Positions 28,579 through 40,729 of a stretch of 64,000 nucleotides of DNA are shown one piece after another (the stretch's first letter is position 1; the number at the start of each line of letters is the position of its first letter). The notes beneath the pieces were generated by a model that was not told the DNA's origin, did no database searches, and saw nothing but the letters and a program-made list of their open reading frames with translations. The translations under genes and the position numbers were made by a program. Source of the stretch: Rutidosis leptorrhynchoides (Eukaryota > Streptophyta > Magnoliopsida > Asterales > Asteraceae); the NCBI RefSeq assembly GCF_046630445.1, contig NC_092338.1:341501501-341565500 (forward strand), in the 5' to 3' direction.

Positions 28579-30079
28579 TCAACATTAGTGCATCTACCAA
28601 GTTTTCCATGAATTACATCAAGAACGATAAGTAAACCACATGTCTCAATCTGTATCAAAACCACGCTTCACGATCTCTTATATATTGATTACACTCTGAT
28701 ATTTCAAATTCTAAGGCTTACACGCCTCCTCAAGTTATTCACATTAAGCTTCACATCTAATTCAAAATTCATGTTCTAATATACCCCGACAACAATTCTC
28801 TCGAATATATCATGAAGTATTCATCTTGCACTTCTTATTTCTTCTTCGCCTTCCATTGGCTATATACTAAACCCGAGTTTCACACATGCAGACAAGATAG
28901 TATTCATAGCAACAATTCAAAAGGACTCAACTCAAATCCTCATAAGTTTTAACATCTTCCACCCTCTAATAAAATGCTAACAGTCATCAACACATTTTCA
29001 GCGATTACTACTACAATGGGTCTTCACAACACCCTTACACATTCGTTTAAACACCACCGGAAAACACCACATTTAACTCTACGTAACCAGAGTCGAACAA
29101 TGCTTGATCAGGTATAGAAAGGCACCCGACGCTACGTCATGTTGACACCCTACCATTTAGTGCCACTTAAGATACTCGGTCTCCAGTTTCACATCTTCAG
29201 AGATCTCTGTCTTCCTTACATAGAACAGTGGTACATTCCTTATTGTCTCTTCAGAACCTCTCAAATTTTCTCAAAGTTTACACATCTGAATACATTGATA
29301 ACACAAGTCTTCTCAATCTCAAAGGACATCGCAATCCGTCAGGTTATTGCTAAAACGTCAACATACATCTTCATCCAACCATACTTCTATTTAGTGTTGA
29401 TTAATCTGTAAGTCTTCACAAACCATTCCCTAGAATAAATTCTTATCTTCCATACACAAGGTTCATCTTAGTCAAACATGACCAAAATTAGATTTTTACT
29501 ATGAAACACACTAGTCATTTATTCACAAGTTCCATTTAACATATTCAATACCAAATCACATAATTTAAACAACTTGACATCATCAATTTGACTAACCCTA
29601 GTAAAAAATTGGCCATTAAATTAACCAAAACCCTCAAAATATGAGGTTGCATACCTAACCCTAAGACCATCTAAACCCACAAACATAATATCTGAGGTTT
29701 ATAAACACCAACAACCCAAAATACCTTCCTAAATCAAGAACTAAACATATGAAATTCGGATTTACAACTTACAAAGAAAGGAAATAGAAGCCCTCGATTT
29801 CTAGAACAGAATTACACAAGCTTTGGGTCATCATTCCTCTTCAAACCAGCATGATCTTTACTTTCTCTCTCTAGGTTGAGAGGAAATCCTTGGAACATTT
29901 GAGAAGAAATAAGGTGCTTTCAGATCTGATTTGAGTTAAAACCCGCTTTAAAATCAAGTTACACATCCGGTCCCTTAGAATACAAAAGTTGTCATAACAA
30001 ACCACAAGACAAGGATGTGACGCATCACTGAGGAGATGTGGCGCATCACCCTTCTCAAAAATTGGGATGTTACACTTTA

Positions 30080-30590
30080 AGTCATTGACTATTGATTCGC
30101 TTAAAACACTTTCAACACTTTCAATACCTATATCGCACATCTCATTGCATCATTTGAAAAAACTTGTCAGTTGACATCCATGTCTTCCTCAACGATCACT
30201 CATCCTCACGTTGGCACACTAAACTATTTTAAAATTTACATAAGCTAGGTAAAAGACTCAAATTAATTCCTTACAATCATAAAACCGAACAAACCAAACA
30301 TATGAACTCTTGTACTCCTCGTTTGGTCATCATGCTCGTGAACGCGTCGTAAAGCATTCCATTTATTTTAATTTAAGGTATCAAAATATACTTTTGATGA
30401 CTACTTTATTTAAGTATTCATGAGATGTCATTATTTTAAAATTCGGAACATCAAGATCTAAATTTCACCCATCATTACCTTTCGCCTTCCCGAACATATG
30501 TAGCCTAAAACATAATGGCCTAACTAATTTCAGTGAGACCATTGATAAAAATATCATCAAGAGTTACAAAGCAATCAAATTGATCGAACA
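30080..30590. other. Intergenic, no feature recognised
   Basis: About 0.5 kb of moderately AT-rich single-copy-looking DNA upstream of the first SINE. I see no ORF, splice pattern or repeat structure. Confidence 0.5.
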
Positions 30591-30609
30591 CTAAGTGAGA
30601 TGGATAACT

Positions 30610-30931
30610 TTGTGTTGTAGCTCATGTGGTAGTGACCTGCATCTCTTAGCGAGAGGTCAAGAGTTCTAAAAGTTACAAGAGTTCGATTGCTGTGGGGTGT
30701 AACATTGCACAAAAGATTGCCCATTTACCCATGAATTCCACCCAAGGGTGCCTTCCGTACATCGCATTGTCGGGACAGTGGGGGAGTGAGTTTTACCGCA
30801 CATGCCATCGGATTAGGTCGGGTTTCCTCCTGAGCAGCAGTTGGGGCGGGTTATGCAACTGCAGGGAAATGAACGCGTGAGTGGTTAAGTCCCCCTAAAT
30901 GATCTCGTATTGTTGTTCAAAAAAAAAAAAA
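30610..30931 (+). mobile_element. tRNA-derived SINE, copy 1
   Basis: The head, TAGCTCATGTGGTAGTGAC followed by GAGAGGTCAAGAGTTC, resembles the A and B boxes of a tRNA-type RNA polymerase III promoter. The body is about 300 bp and it ends TTGTTGTTC plus a 12-A tail. Flanking sequences (30591-30605 and 30932-30946, core GAGATGGAT) match at 13 of 15 positions and look like the target duplication. A second copy lies at 51487. Confidence 0.75.
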
Positions 30932-31674
30932 CTTAATGAGATGGATGAATTAGAAGATATTAGCTAGAGCAACTAGAAGGATGAAATGGACGAAAATATC
31001 ATCATATGCCACACATATAGGGTCACTTCCTGAACTGGAAAGCAAGAACAAGTTTCTATATATTTTTTTTTTTTGAGAAGCCGAGCAGTCAAAGAATGAA
31101 ACGGATCAAATACTTATTCTAGAATGACTACTTCTCATAATTGTTCCTTGTGTTGCAGCGGTTAAGTGACGTCAAATTTACTGTCGGAGACCAAGCTTGT
31201 AACTCGTGCAAACCTTGAAGACCAATCAATCAAGCAAAATAAAGTTTGGGAGCACCTCATGTCGGTCATACTCTCTCAAAATTTTGTACCAATACTTTTC
31301 TGTTGACACAGATCACACAGCAACAAAGATTAAATTAAAATAAATAATAATAAAAATATAAAATGGAGATTTGAGAACTGAAATGTACAATTATACACTC
31401 CTGGTTAAATTGATATTTTGTCATAACTGTCTCTAAATTCTCTCCATCTTAGATACATACAGTTCAACTTTCCTCCCTTTTATTTAGGGTTTCTTATTTC
31501 AACTCAAATTCTACTTCTCGTCGACCCCCCATTTCACACGATCACTCTCCAATTCAATTATATCAGGTTCATTTGTATCTCTCTACTATCTTTAAATGTT
31601 GGCAAATCTCTGTATATATCTCTTTTTTTTTCTTTTTCTTTTTTTAAATCCAGCTATACTGTCTTCATCATACT
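30932..31674 (+). repeat. Duplicated promoter/5' UTR block, copy 1
   Basis: Collinear with 52435-53308 in front of the DEAD-box gene. It shares the promoter, the untranslated first exon ending ATATCAG and its GT donor (about 31565), and the start of intron 1. Similarity stops at about 31674, where decayed Copia coding sequence begins. This copy therefore has a promoter and first exon but no helicase downstream. Confidence 0.8.
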
Positions 31675-32390
31675 AATGAAATGTATCACATATGCTTCGG
31701 CTATATGATCTATTATGTATGCCATGATATGTACTATGCTCAATGTTTCATTAGTTTTGAGTTTGATGAGTCATTGTCAACATAATCCAGATGAAGTATA
31801 TTGGATTGTTGTTAAGAATATTCTTTAGTATTTGCAGAGTACTAATGATATGTTCTTGGTTTACGGTGATTTGGAAGAAGAGTTAAGTATTAAGTTTTAT
31901 ACTGATTCTAGTTTCCAAACTGATCAAGATGATTCTCGATCCAGTCACGTTGTTTCTTTGTCATGATGGGCAACACAGTTGATTGGAAGAACTCTAGGCA
32001 GAGCACTATTGAACAATCTACAACAAAAGCAGAATACATTATTGACTGAGAAGCTGCTCAGAAATTTGTCTGGATAAGGAAGTTTGTTATTATACTCAGA
32101 GTAGTACACAACATTTAATCTTCTATAATATATACTGTGATAGTTCGAGTGTTAATATACTTTTGAAAGAATCACATGTACATTTAAGTATCTTGCACAT
32201 TCTTCAAAAGTTTGACTACATTTCATTAAGTCATTAAGAGGAATGATATTAGTATTCTTAAAGGTTCATACAAATGATAATGTGGCTGACCCGTTCACGA
32301 AGCCCATGATGCACAACAAGCATGATGATCATGCTAGCAGTATTGGACTTCGTTATGCTGCTGATCTTTTTCATTTGTAATTTAATATTT
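31675..32390 (+). pseudogene. Ty1/Copia pol fragment (end of RT and RNase H)
   Basis: Translating in shifting frames gives recognisable Copia motifs in order: YASAI..IMYAMICT, then NPDEVYWIVVKNIL, FLVYGDLEEEL, FYTDSSFQTDQDDSRS, TTKAEYII, and NVADPFTKP at the end. Several in-frame stops (TGA, TAG) and at least one frameshift break it. Only the C-terminal third of pol is present; upstream it abuts the duplicated helicase 5' block. It is a decayed 5'-truncated element whose 3' part continues past insertion C. Confidence 0.8.
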
Positions 32391-32926
32391 GGATATTTTT
32401 AGAACATTAAGCAGTTTTATATTAATGAATTGACATACTTGATATGGTCGTTTTCATTTATATCACTGTGTTCTATATTAGCATGTTTAATCCATGAATA
32501 ATTGTTGATTATTCAAAATCTCCATAATCGGTCATGTTATGGGAATAACATGAATTAAGATTAATGTGAAATTTTGGTTATATTCATTGATGATGAATAG
32601 TTAACTTGTTGAGACCAAAATTCATATGTATTCATTGATGATGAATATTGGAATGACACAACCATGAGATGTCACTACATGGATTGTAGTCAGTAGTGAA
32701 TCTTTTAGTGATTATGTCTTTGTGTCCTTTGACTTGAGATGCACGCCCGTCTTGATAAGTGTAGCATTGTACTTTGATATGATTAAACGCTGTCTTGAAT
32801 AAGGCTGTTATAAAAGCTATTATTGGGTATAATGTAAAGCTCGTGATAGACACGTGTATACAATATAGGATTTGTTCCTCTAAAATGTTTGGAGTTAGAT
32901 ACTTTTTGAACTCCTCAATGAATGAA
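32391..32926 (+). other. Copia 3' non-coding sequence, left of insertion C
   Basis: Continues from the RNase H remnant without a coding frame and ends at ATGAA (32922-32926), the left target-site copy of element C. It presumably joins 49684 onward. Confidence 0.5.
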
Positions 32927-34853
32927 TGATGTTATGCGAGGTGTATATAAAATAGTTTATATTTTACTAGGAAAAACTATTAAATACGATACAATTTTAC
33001 ACAAGATATTTATTTATTTATAGAATGGATATACTTAAACCTTGCTACAACACTTATAGGCAGTGTACCTAATCGTACAGTAGTGTAGTTTTTAGTAAGT
33101 CCGGTTCGTTCCACAGGGAAATCTTTAAACAAAGTTCAACGCTATATTAGTTTACTTTTATAAAAATACAAATATATATATAAGTAATATTATTATTATA
33201 AAGGGGGGTTTTTACCGTTTAATGACCGGTTTGTCGATTTTAAAACTTTAGTCGCAGTTAAAACCTAATGTAAAATATAAAATAAATACAAGACTTAAAT
33301 TAAAGCATAAAGTAAATAACGATAATGAAATTGCGATAATTAAAAGTGCGATTAAATAACAATAAATAAAAGTGCGATAATTAGAAGTGCAATTAAATAT
33401 AAAATAAAGGAAATTAAATATGAAATAAAAGAATTATGCTTATTTAAACTTCCGTAATCATGATGTTTGACGTGTTGATTTTAGTTTTATGCCCATGGGT
33501 TAATTGTCCTTTGTCCTGGATTATTCAATATGTCCGTCTGGTTTTTGTCCATAACAGTCCATCAGTCATAAATATAAAGTGCGAGTGTCCTCGTCAAATT
33601 ATTATTATACCCGAAGTTAAATATTCCAACTAATTGGGGATTCGAATTGTAACAAGGTTTTAATACTTTGTTTAATGAATACACCAGGTTATCGACTGCG
33701 TGTAAACCAAGGTTTTACTACTTTGTTAACAATTACACCAATTACCCTTGAATGTAATTTCACCCCTGTTTTAATTATTCTAGTGGCTATTAATCCATTC
33801 CCGTGTCCGGTTAAATGAACGATTATTCGTACATATAAATACCCCGCCCATCGTGTCCGATCGAGTGTATATGGTAATTTATAGGGACGCCCAATTGTAA
33901 TTCTTTATATTAACATTAACAAACTTTCATTTAGTTAAACAAATATAAAGCCCATTAATAGCCCATAGTCTAATTTCCACAAGTGTCGTTCTTTTGTCCA
34001 AACCCCAATTATGGTACAAAGCCCAATTACCCAATTTTAGTAATTAGCCCAACATCATGATTACTTCGTTTTAAATAAGCATAATAATAACTTAGCTACG
34101 AAACATTAATGTAAAAAGGTTGAACATAACTTACAATGATTAAAAATAGCGTAGCGTTACACGGACAGAATTTCGACTTACACCCTTACAACATTTGCTA
34201 ACATACCCTTATTATTAGAATTAAAATTAAAATTAAAATATAAATTATATATATATATATCGTATGATAAGAAGAAAAAAAGATGATGAATTTTGATCAG
34301 AATTCGGGTTGCTTTATAGCCAGAGTAGAATTTTGGGGCTCCGCGACTCGCGGCAAAAACCCCTTCAAACTCCGCGAGTCGCGGAGGATGTATTTACAGC
34401 TCAGTCCTTGGAGTTTTCTCTGCCGACGGTTTTATATATATAAATATAATATATATATAATTAATATAATTAATTATATATTATATTATATTTATATACA
34501 TAGTTAACTTGTAATTTTTAGTCCGTTGCGTCGAGCGTTAAGAGTTGACTCTGGTCCCGGTTCCGGATTTTCGAACGTCCTTGCGTACAATTTTATATTT
34601 TGCACTTTGCGTTTTGAATCTTGTACTCTTGTAATTTCGAGACGTTTCTTATCAATAATTGGAACCTTTTTGATTGTCTTTTGTACTTTTGAGCTTTTTG
34701 GTCGTTTGCGTCTTCAATTCGTCGAATCTGTCTTTTGTCTTCACCTTTTATTATTTAAACGAATATCACTTGTAAATAGAACAATTGCAACTAAAAGCTT
34801 GTCTTTCTTGAGGAATAATGCTATGAAATATATGTTCGTTTTTAGCATTATCA
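32927..34853 (-). repeat. 3' LTR of element C
   Basis: Plus-strand limits are TGATGTTATG and GCATTATCA. TATA box (minus TATAAAG) at 34312-34318; palindrome doublet at 34338-34387. Confidence 0.95.
34312..34387 (-). promoter_or_regulatory. LTR promoter module of C (3' copy)
   Basis: GCTCCGCGACTCGCGGC (34338-34354) and ACTCCGCGAGTCGCGGAGG (34368-34387) lie 20 bp upstream of the TATA box in the element's sense. The identical module in the 5' LTR, at 49137-49212, would drive the genomic RNA. Confidence 0.65.
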
Positions 34854-34868
34854 AATATTCCCACACTT
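34854..34868 (-). promoter_or_regulatory. Polypurine tract of element C
   Basis: Minus-strand AAGTGTGGGAATATT abuts the 3' LTR. The same core recurs at about 36111, 36459 and 40722, bordering the accessory region. Confidence 0.75.
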
Positions 34869-36907
34869 GAGCGTTGCTTGTCCTCAAGCAATATTGTCTT
34901 GAAATACTAGAATCACTTCTTTATTCTTCACACTTTGTACATCAGTGATTTCTATACGGCGGTATAAACAATGGTAGTAACGATATGGTTTACAGTCCCA
35001 CATGACTATAAAAATTTAGATCCATTAAGGAAATTGGATCTTTATGAAAACATTTGATCTTTTGAAATCTAGTTTTTACCCTAGATAAGTTTTCCGGCAT
35101 AACCCTTTACCGGTGTTTGCAAAATATTTTTGTGGGTTTGGTGGGTTTCAGATTTGAAAATTTTAGCTCAAAACTTGCGGTTTTGTGTCACCCACTTGCT
35201 AACCTTGTATTTGGAAAGCAACACGTCCAGTTTACTTGTCCCGTATATTACCTTTCGGTAAACTACCGTCCGGTTGTAAAGGAAAGCGTTGAACAAGCAA
35301 CTGTTAAGGCAATGTCCCGTGACATGCTTTTGATTATGGTCTATAACGTGTCGGACGCAATTACTATCCTTGGTAGGAGCAATAGTAAAGCTCACCCTTA
35401 TAATTTGTCGGTTTGGCACAAAGTCCTGTCTTTGACCATGTTATGCAACCACCGTTCTTACGGTTGACACCCGATTTAGTTCAGGTGACCTAATGAATTC
35501 CAGGTGAATTCCTAGGATTTTACGTTCAATGGTAATGAACGCATTGAAAATAGGGTTTTCAGAAAACAAATCGGTTTGTAGTTTTGATCAAAATATTTTC
35601 TCGTTTAAGCTCGAGTTTAGATATCATTGAATTCCATGAGTTTGAATTCTCAATCTTTAAGGTCAATCTCTAGGATTGAGTAATATCAGTCTTAAAAGCT
35701 GATTTTTAATCTTTAAGGAGATTATCCTTTCTGGGGATCTGATTCATTAGTCTTATCCAGCTAATTTGCATGGTGATAAATCCTTCTCATGGTTAGGATA
35801 AATCTGACCACTTGGCGACCCTGTTTAATGCTGAGGTCCGTGGATTTCCTGCTGATTTTAGTGATGACTTTTCTAGATTTTTCGTCAACCTACAGCTGGT
35901 CTGGACGACAACTTCATGACCTAAATCAAGAAGCGCGTGTCTTTTTCGGAAGACTTTACTTCCTTTTAATGATGGAATTGATTCATCGTGTAGATCCATC
36001 TTTTCTTTTCTTTCATCGGGTAAAACAGTTTAGTTTAGTCCAAAGCAAAAGTATTTTCAGTTATTTGTTACAGATATATGTGACATATGTTAAGATAACT
36101 TGGTAAATTTTCCCACACTTGGCTTTTATTTTCCTTTTTATCGTCCTCTATTCCATTTTAAATGAATTTTAACATTTTAGTTTGTTTCTCAATTTATGTC
36201 CTTTCCGAGGTAACAATAATTTCGGTGTTAAAACCTAGTTTTATCGTTCATAAATATGTATAAACATGATTTGAATTCATTTAATTGAAAATTTTGAAAA
36301 ATTTTACTAGAATTGGGTAGTCAGTATATAAGATTAGGGCTGTTCTTTTTTATCAGAGAGCACTAGATTCTAATACAACTACTGCTTTACTAGTATTTTT
36401 AATGGTAACCAAGTGTTTAATATAAAAATTTTTAAAATCCGAAAGAATTTAACCCCTTCCCACACTTAAGATCTTGCAATGCCCTCATTTGCAAGAAATC
36501 AGTAACAATTTAAATTATTGAGGGTGATTTGTGTGAAAATGATTAAATTTTTACCAAAGTTTCCAAATATATTGGCGTTTGTTTGCTGAATGATAAATGG
36601 TGCACATCATTTGTTCATTCCGTCTTGTTGTTATTTCACATATATTTTGCATCTTGTCGTCAAAATTAGTTGCTTTTGCTGAACTTAATGCCAGTCTTTG
36701 AAAATGCGTTGTTTTACCCTGTTGTGTACATAAGATAAACTGCAAACATATATACATATTTTTGAAGTTTGGTATATTACCCCACGTTCAAAAATTATTA
36801 AAATCTAAGAATAAAAGTTAGATAATTATAAAAATGATTACAATATTAACAAAAATATTAAATGTATCAATAATTACAAATTACAAAAAAAAATAAAAAT
36901 AAGTAAA
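34869..36907 (-). other. 3' untranslated region of element C
   Basis: Noncoding 2 kb homologous to 13178-15200 of element B in inverted orientation. No conserved protein frame. Confidence 0.65.
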
Positions 36908-38260
36908 CTAAGGATGATATTGGTACCAATAGGGGTTCCAGGCATAACCATAAGTGCTATAGAATGCTTCGGCAGGGTCATACGTAGGATATGGTGGCTG
37001 CATCTCTATAGACCAAGGAGGGAAGACGGGTTTCGGTGTAGGAATATAGTTTCTACCTATGTGTTGGCAATGAGCTATGATCTGGTTCTGATGAACTTGC
37101 CAATCTTCAAATGCTCTCTGTCTAGCATTTTCGTATTCCTGAGAAGCTATAAACCTATGCATTTCTTGCATCTCATTCCCCCCTCCTACATTACCTTGCT
37201 GCTGGTTTCTCTCTACCTGTGGATGTCTACCATGGTATCGTACTGCGGCGTTATTTCGCCTCTTCAAAACTTTCGCACCATGGTATACATTTAAACCTAT
37301 AGTGTCGCGGGGTTCCGGCTCTTCTAGTAATAATCCCCCCCGACTTATGTCCACACCGAGATATTCACCAATCAAAGTAATAAAAATACCACCTCCTATT
37401 ATGCTATGTGGTCGCATCCCCCGAACCATAGCTGATAAATAATAACCCACACAATATGGTATACTTACAGCGCTCTATGGGTCTCGAATACACATATGGT
37501 AAAACAAATCTTGTTCATTTACCTTTTCTTTGTTTTTACCCCTTTGTGTAATCGAATTAGCTAAAAACCTATGTATTACTCTTAATTCGGCTCTATCTAT
37601 ATCCAAATAAGAGTAGTTTCCCCCTTTGAAACGGTGATGGCTTGTCATTTGACTCCACACACCGTGTGTATCAAAATTCTCATCTATCTTTCTACCGTTT
37701 AGTATCAATCCTCTACAATCGGCAGACGCTAACTCCTCAGGCGTATATATACGTAAAGCCTGAGCCATGTCCAGTAAAGACATGTGGCGCATCGAACCGC
37801 CTAACAAAAATCTAATAAAAGAACGATCGGTTAAACTAGCTACCCGATCATTCAACTCTATACTACATAACAACTCTTCACACCATACTTTATATACAGG
37901 TCTGCGTATGGTGAATAAACATATCCAGTCATTAAAAGAAGAATTACCATACCTCTGTACAAGTAATTCCCTAATTGGCCCGGCCAATTCTACAGCTTCT
38001 AAGGGTCCCCATTCTATGACCCTCGGTACCTCAACAACCTTAGAGTGAAGAGTATGCAAACCCCGTTGATATTTTGGATAATCTATCCAAAGTCTGTCAA
38101 ATCTCAGGTTCGGGTGCAATTCTTCCAAATGCATATCGGAAAAGGTCATGACTGGATGAGGTACATCCTGCTTGTAGTAGTTATCTACCTCCTGTTGTTC
38201 CAAATTCTCAGCAGGAGCATTGCGGGCTTGGGATGAAGATTCACCCCTTTCATTCTGCAA
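36908..38260 (-). pseudogene. ATHILA/env-like ORF of element C with internal stop
   Basis: This open frame lies between pol and the 3' LTR. Its first part matches the ATHILA family (Arabidopsis retrotransposon ORF-1) in features such as LRIYTPEELASADCRGLIL, FIRFLLGGSMRHMSL and DRAELRVIHRFL. The family's role is unproven; an envelope-like function has been proposed. One TAG at 37475-37477 splits the frame, and it stays open on both sides. The second part has a short hydrophobic stretch (GGGIFITLIGEYLGV) and a Tyr/Pro-rich tail. No ATG precedes about codon 38. The frame opens exactly at TTTTGCAG (AG at 38255-38256), which looks like a splice acceptor, so expression by splicing is plausible. Confidence 0.78.
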
Positions 38261-40125
38261 AACACATCAAACACAAATTTTGTGCATCCAAATATGCATT
38301 AGTGTCAGCAAAATCATCAATCAAAATAATTACAATGACATTATCAATTTATATCAAACTTAAGCTTATTTTCACATTTTTATCAAATCTACACTTTTTC
38401 AAATAAGCATATACGAAAATTTTCGCCAAGTTCATAAGCATTCAACTCAAATAACATGTCAAAATAATCATTACTAGTAATCAAACAAGTCTCAAATGGC
38501 ATTATCTTTCAAAAATCAAGTTCATGAATTTTAGACTTGAAAAAGTCCACTTTAATTTTCAAAATCATGTTTAGGCTCAAAGTTTGGATCATTTAACTAC
38601 CTAGACATGTTACACTACTCAATTTAGCAACAATTCATGACAAAAATCGGCCATAACCTGTTTATATCAAAAAGCCCCAAATTTGCTCAAGAACACAAAC
38701 CTTAGATTACTCAAAATTTGAAGTTTAAGGCTTCTAATCATGTTAAACAGCATCAATCTAGGTTATACAAGCATAATACATAAACAATTTAAGTCTAATT
38801 ACACTAAAAAGCATTAAAATCAAATTGGGGAAAAAAATAGCTCAAGAACACCTAATTTCGAATTAAATGGTGTTTAGGTGTAGAAATTTACCGTTTTTCT
38901 TGAGTAATTCTTAGATAGCATCCTTCTCAACATGATTTTAGCAAAAAATTTGGTGATTAACGGTTAAAAATTGGGATTTTTGGGTGGTTTTTCGTGGGTT
39001 TTTCGCAGTGTTTTCGAGTTGTTTTTGTGTGTGGGAGCTGATCAGTTCGTGCAGCTCTTTTATTTTTTTTCTGGGTTTTGGTCCCTCCGCGAGTCGCGGC
39101 AAAATACCCTCCAAACTCCGCGACTCGCGGAGTTTGGTAATTTTTTTTTTTTTTTTTTTTTATAATCATTAACTTTTGAAAACAATTAAGAAATTAATTT
39201 TAAAATTTTGTTTCCCTTGTTATTCAGGACGAGGTCGTTTCGGATCGATGTCCTAGTCCGTCCCTCGACAAAATTTTAAAATTTGTCTTTTTGTAGCGAT
39301 TGTTTTAAAAGCTAAGATTTTTGGGTTTTTTAAATTTTTTTTTTTTTTTTTTTTTTTTGGCATACTTTAAATCAATAAGATTAAAAATAATGATAATAAA
39401 AGTTCTCGTCCCTCCCTCGGGTAAAGCAATTCCGGTTCAAAGACCTAGTCTTCAACTTACGACGAATTTTAAAAATCATATTCTTAACTTAATGAGATAA
39501 AGTAAATTTTTGTTTTTAAATTCACACAACTTAAATATAAAATTCAAAATTAAAAATTAAAAATTAAAAATTCACACCAAACTTAAAATTTGAAATGCAT
39601 AAAATTAAAATTTCATATTTTAAAAAATTAAAAATTCACACCAAACTTAATTTAAAAATTTATATTAAAATTCACACCAAACTTATATTAATTTTTCAAA
39701 TATTTACAATTTTAAATATATTGTTTTTACAAAGTTTACAATATTAATTTAAGATTTAAATATTAATTTTAAAAACATGGTAAAAATAAAATTAAAAATC
39801 TTTTTTTTTTATCCCACTTTAATCAATCAAATATTATCAAAAATATGCGCCCCTCTTTTCGGTAAAGTAATTTCGGTTCCAAGACCTAATTTAACTCATG
39901 ACGAATTTTTGAAATATTTTGGGTTGATTGATTAAAGATATTTATACCTTAAGAATAAACGTTAAATTTCGCAGTGATGTAATAAATTTTTGAATGATAT
40001 CAATAATTTCGGTCGCCAAACCTAATTTTATTTAATACCAATTTAATACTTTTTAGCGAACAAATTAGCGTTTATTATCAAAAGGTTAAAAATAAAAATA
40101 AAAATAAAAACTGTACAGACATACC
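38254..40125 (-). other. Possible intron and internal promoter upstream of env-like ORF
   Basis: A donor-like CAG/GTATGT (junction at 40125/40124) lies just after the CCHC ORF, and an acceptor TTTTGCAG lies at 38255, about 1.87 kb apart. The interval also contains a near-perfect palindrome doublet (39083-39137) followed 19 bp later by ATAAAAG (39057-39063), the same layout as the LTR promoters. The rest is AT-rich with long T runs and no ORF. Splicing and internal initiation are both inferences. Confidence 0.4.
39057..39137 (-). promoter_or_regulatory. Palindrome doublet with TATA-like element, internal to C
   Basis: The palindrome at 39111-39137 has perfect 13-bp arms around one base (core ACTCCGCGA-C-TCGCGGAGT). 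Its partner is CTCCGCGAGTCGCGG at 39085-39099. ATAAAAG follows 19 bp downstream in the sense of the element, about 0.8 kb before the env-like ORF. Confidence 0.55.
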
Positions 40126-40140
40126 TGTGAAATAGATTTC

Positions 40141-40557
40141 TTAGTTATATGATCTATCCCATTCATAAGATAGTCGGTTTAATTGGTTTTCCATGGCTAC
40201 ATAGGCGTAACCTCGAGCATTCAGTGTCTTTTCTTTTAAACATATGAACGGTCCGTCTCTGCATAAAGTAACAAATTCGGTATTTGAATAGGTTTGATTA
40301 TTTGAACATTTACCTCCATGTGACCATTTTCCGCATTTGTGACATCTTTCTAGGTGTCGTGCTCTTCTTTTTGCTGCGGATTTTGATTTTCCTTTACCAA
40401 ATTGTAACTTATTATCTTCGCATCTGGATCCTTTTCTAACTCCGTCCATTCTTTCTCTGATTACTGATACTAATTCGCTCGGTAGTATGTCATTATTTCT
40501 TTTAGTGATCAAAGCGTGTAGCATTAGACCATGGTTTAGTTCACAGGCAGTCTTCAT
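40141..40557 (-). CDS. Accessory CCHC zinc-knuckle protein of element C
   Basis: 138 codons with a real ATG (40555-40557), located between the pol end and the env-like ORF. The N-terminal half is unremarkable. A strongly basic stretch (GKGKSKSAAKRRARHLER) leads into CHKCGKWSHGGKC, a knuckle of spacing C-x2-C-x4-H-x3-C around residues 91-103, followed by about 35 residues of mixed tail. A basic patch plus knuckle suggests nucleic-acid binding. It is not the Gag knuckle, whose spacing differs. The frame is intact although gag-pol is broken. I do not recognise a named family; a duplicated nucleocapsid-type protein or a captured host fragment are both possible. Confidence 0.6.
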   Translation of the reverse strand: MKTACELNHGLMLHALITKRNNDILPSELVSVIRERMDGVRKGSRCEDNKLQFGKGKSKSAAKRRARHLERCHKCGKWSHGGKCSNNQTYSNTEFVTLCRDGPFICLKEKTLNARGYAYVAMENQLNRLSYEWDRSYN

Positions 40558-40729
40558 TTTGTAAAAACCTAAAAAAAATAAAAATTCAGAATGGGGGGAG
40601 AAGACTAGTTCTTTAGGGTCTGCTAGGGAAAGACCATACGTGTTCCATTTTCGAGAACTACACGAAAACAGATAATCTAACTCTAACAGAAATACATATT
40701 ATCCTTTAAAGACTTGATTCTCCCCACAC

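Larger units (their letters stand above)
27242..30074 (-). mobile_element. Solo LTR of a third family
   Basis: Minus-strand ends are TGTAACATCCC (30074) and GATCGTTTCA (27242), flanked by the direct duplication CTTTA (27237-27241 and 30075-30079). Length is 2833 bp with no credible ORF, so it is a solo LTR. It carries GATGCGGCGCATC-type palindromes in pairs near both ends (27313-27440 and 30012-30049). Confidence 0.8.

Noticed and set aside
35117-35467. 116-codon plus-strand frame in element C
   Set aside because: It runs antisense to the element, and its resemblance to a frame at 14571-14816 reflects shared 3' untranslated DNA.
38971-39172. Small ORFs of about 62-70 codons on both strands
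   Set aside because: They arise from the palindrome doublet and T runs. No ATG context or conservation.
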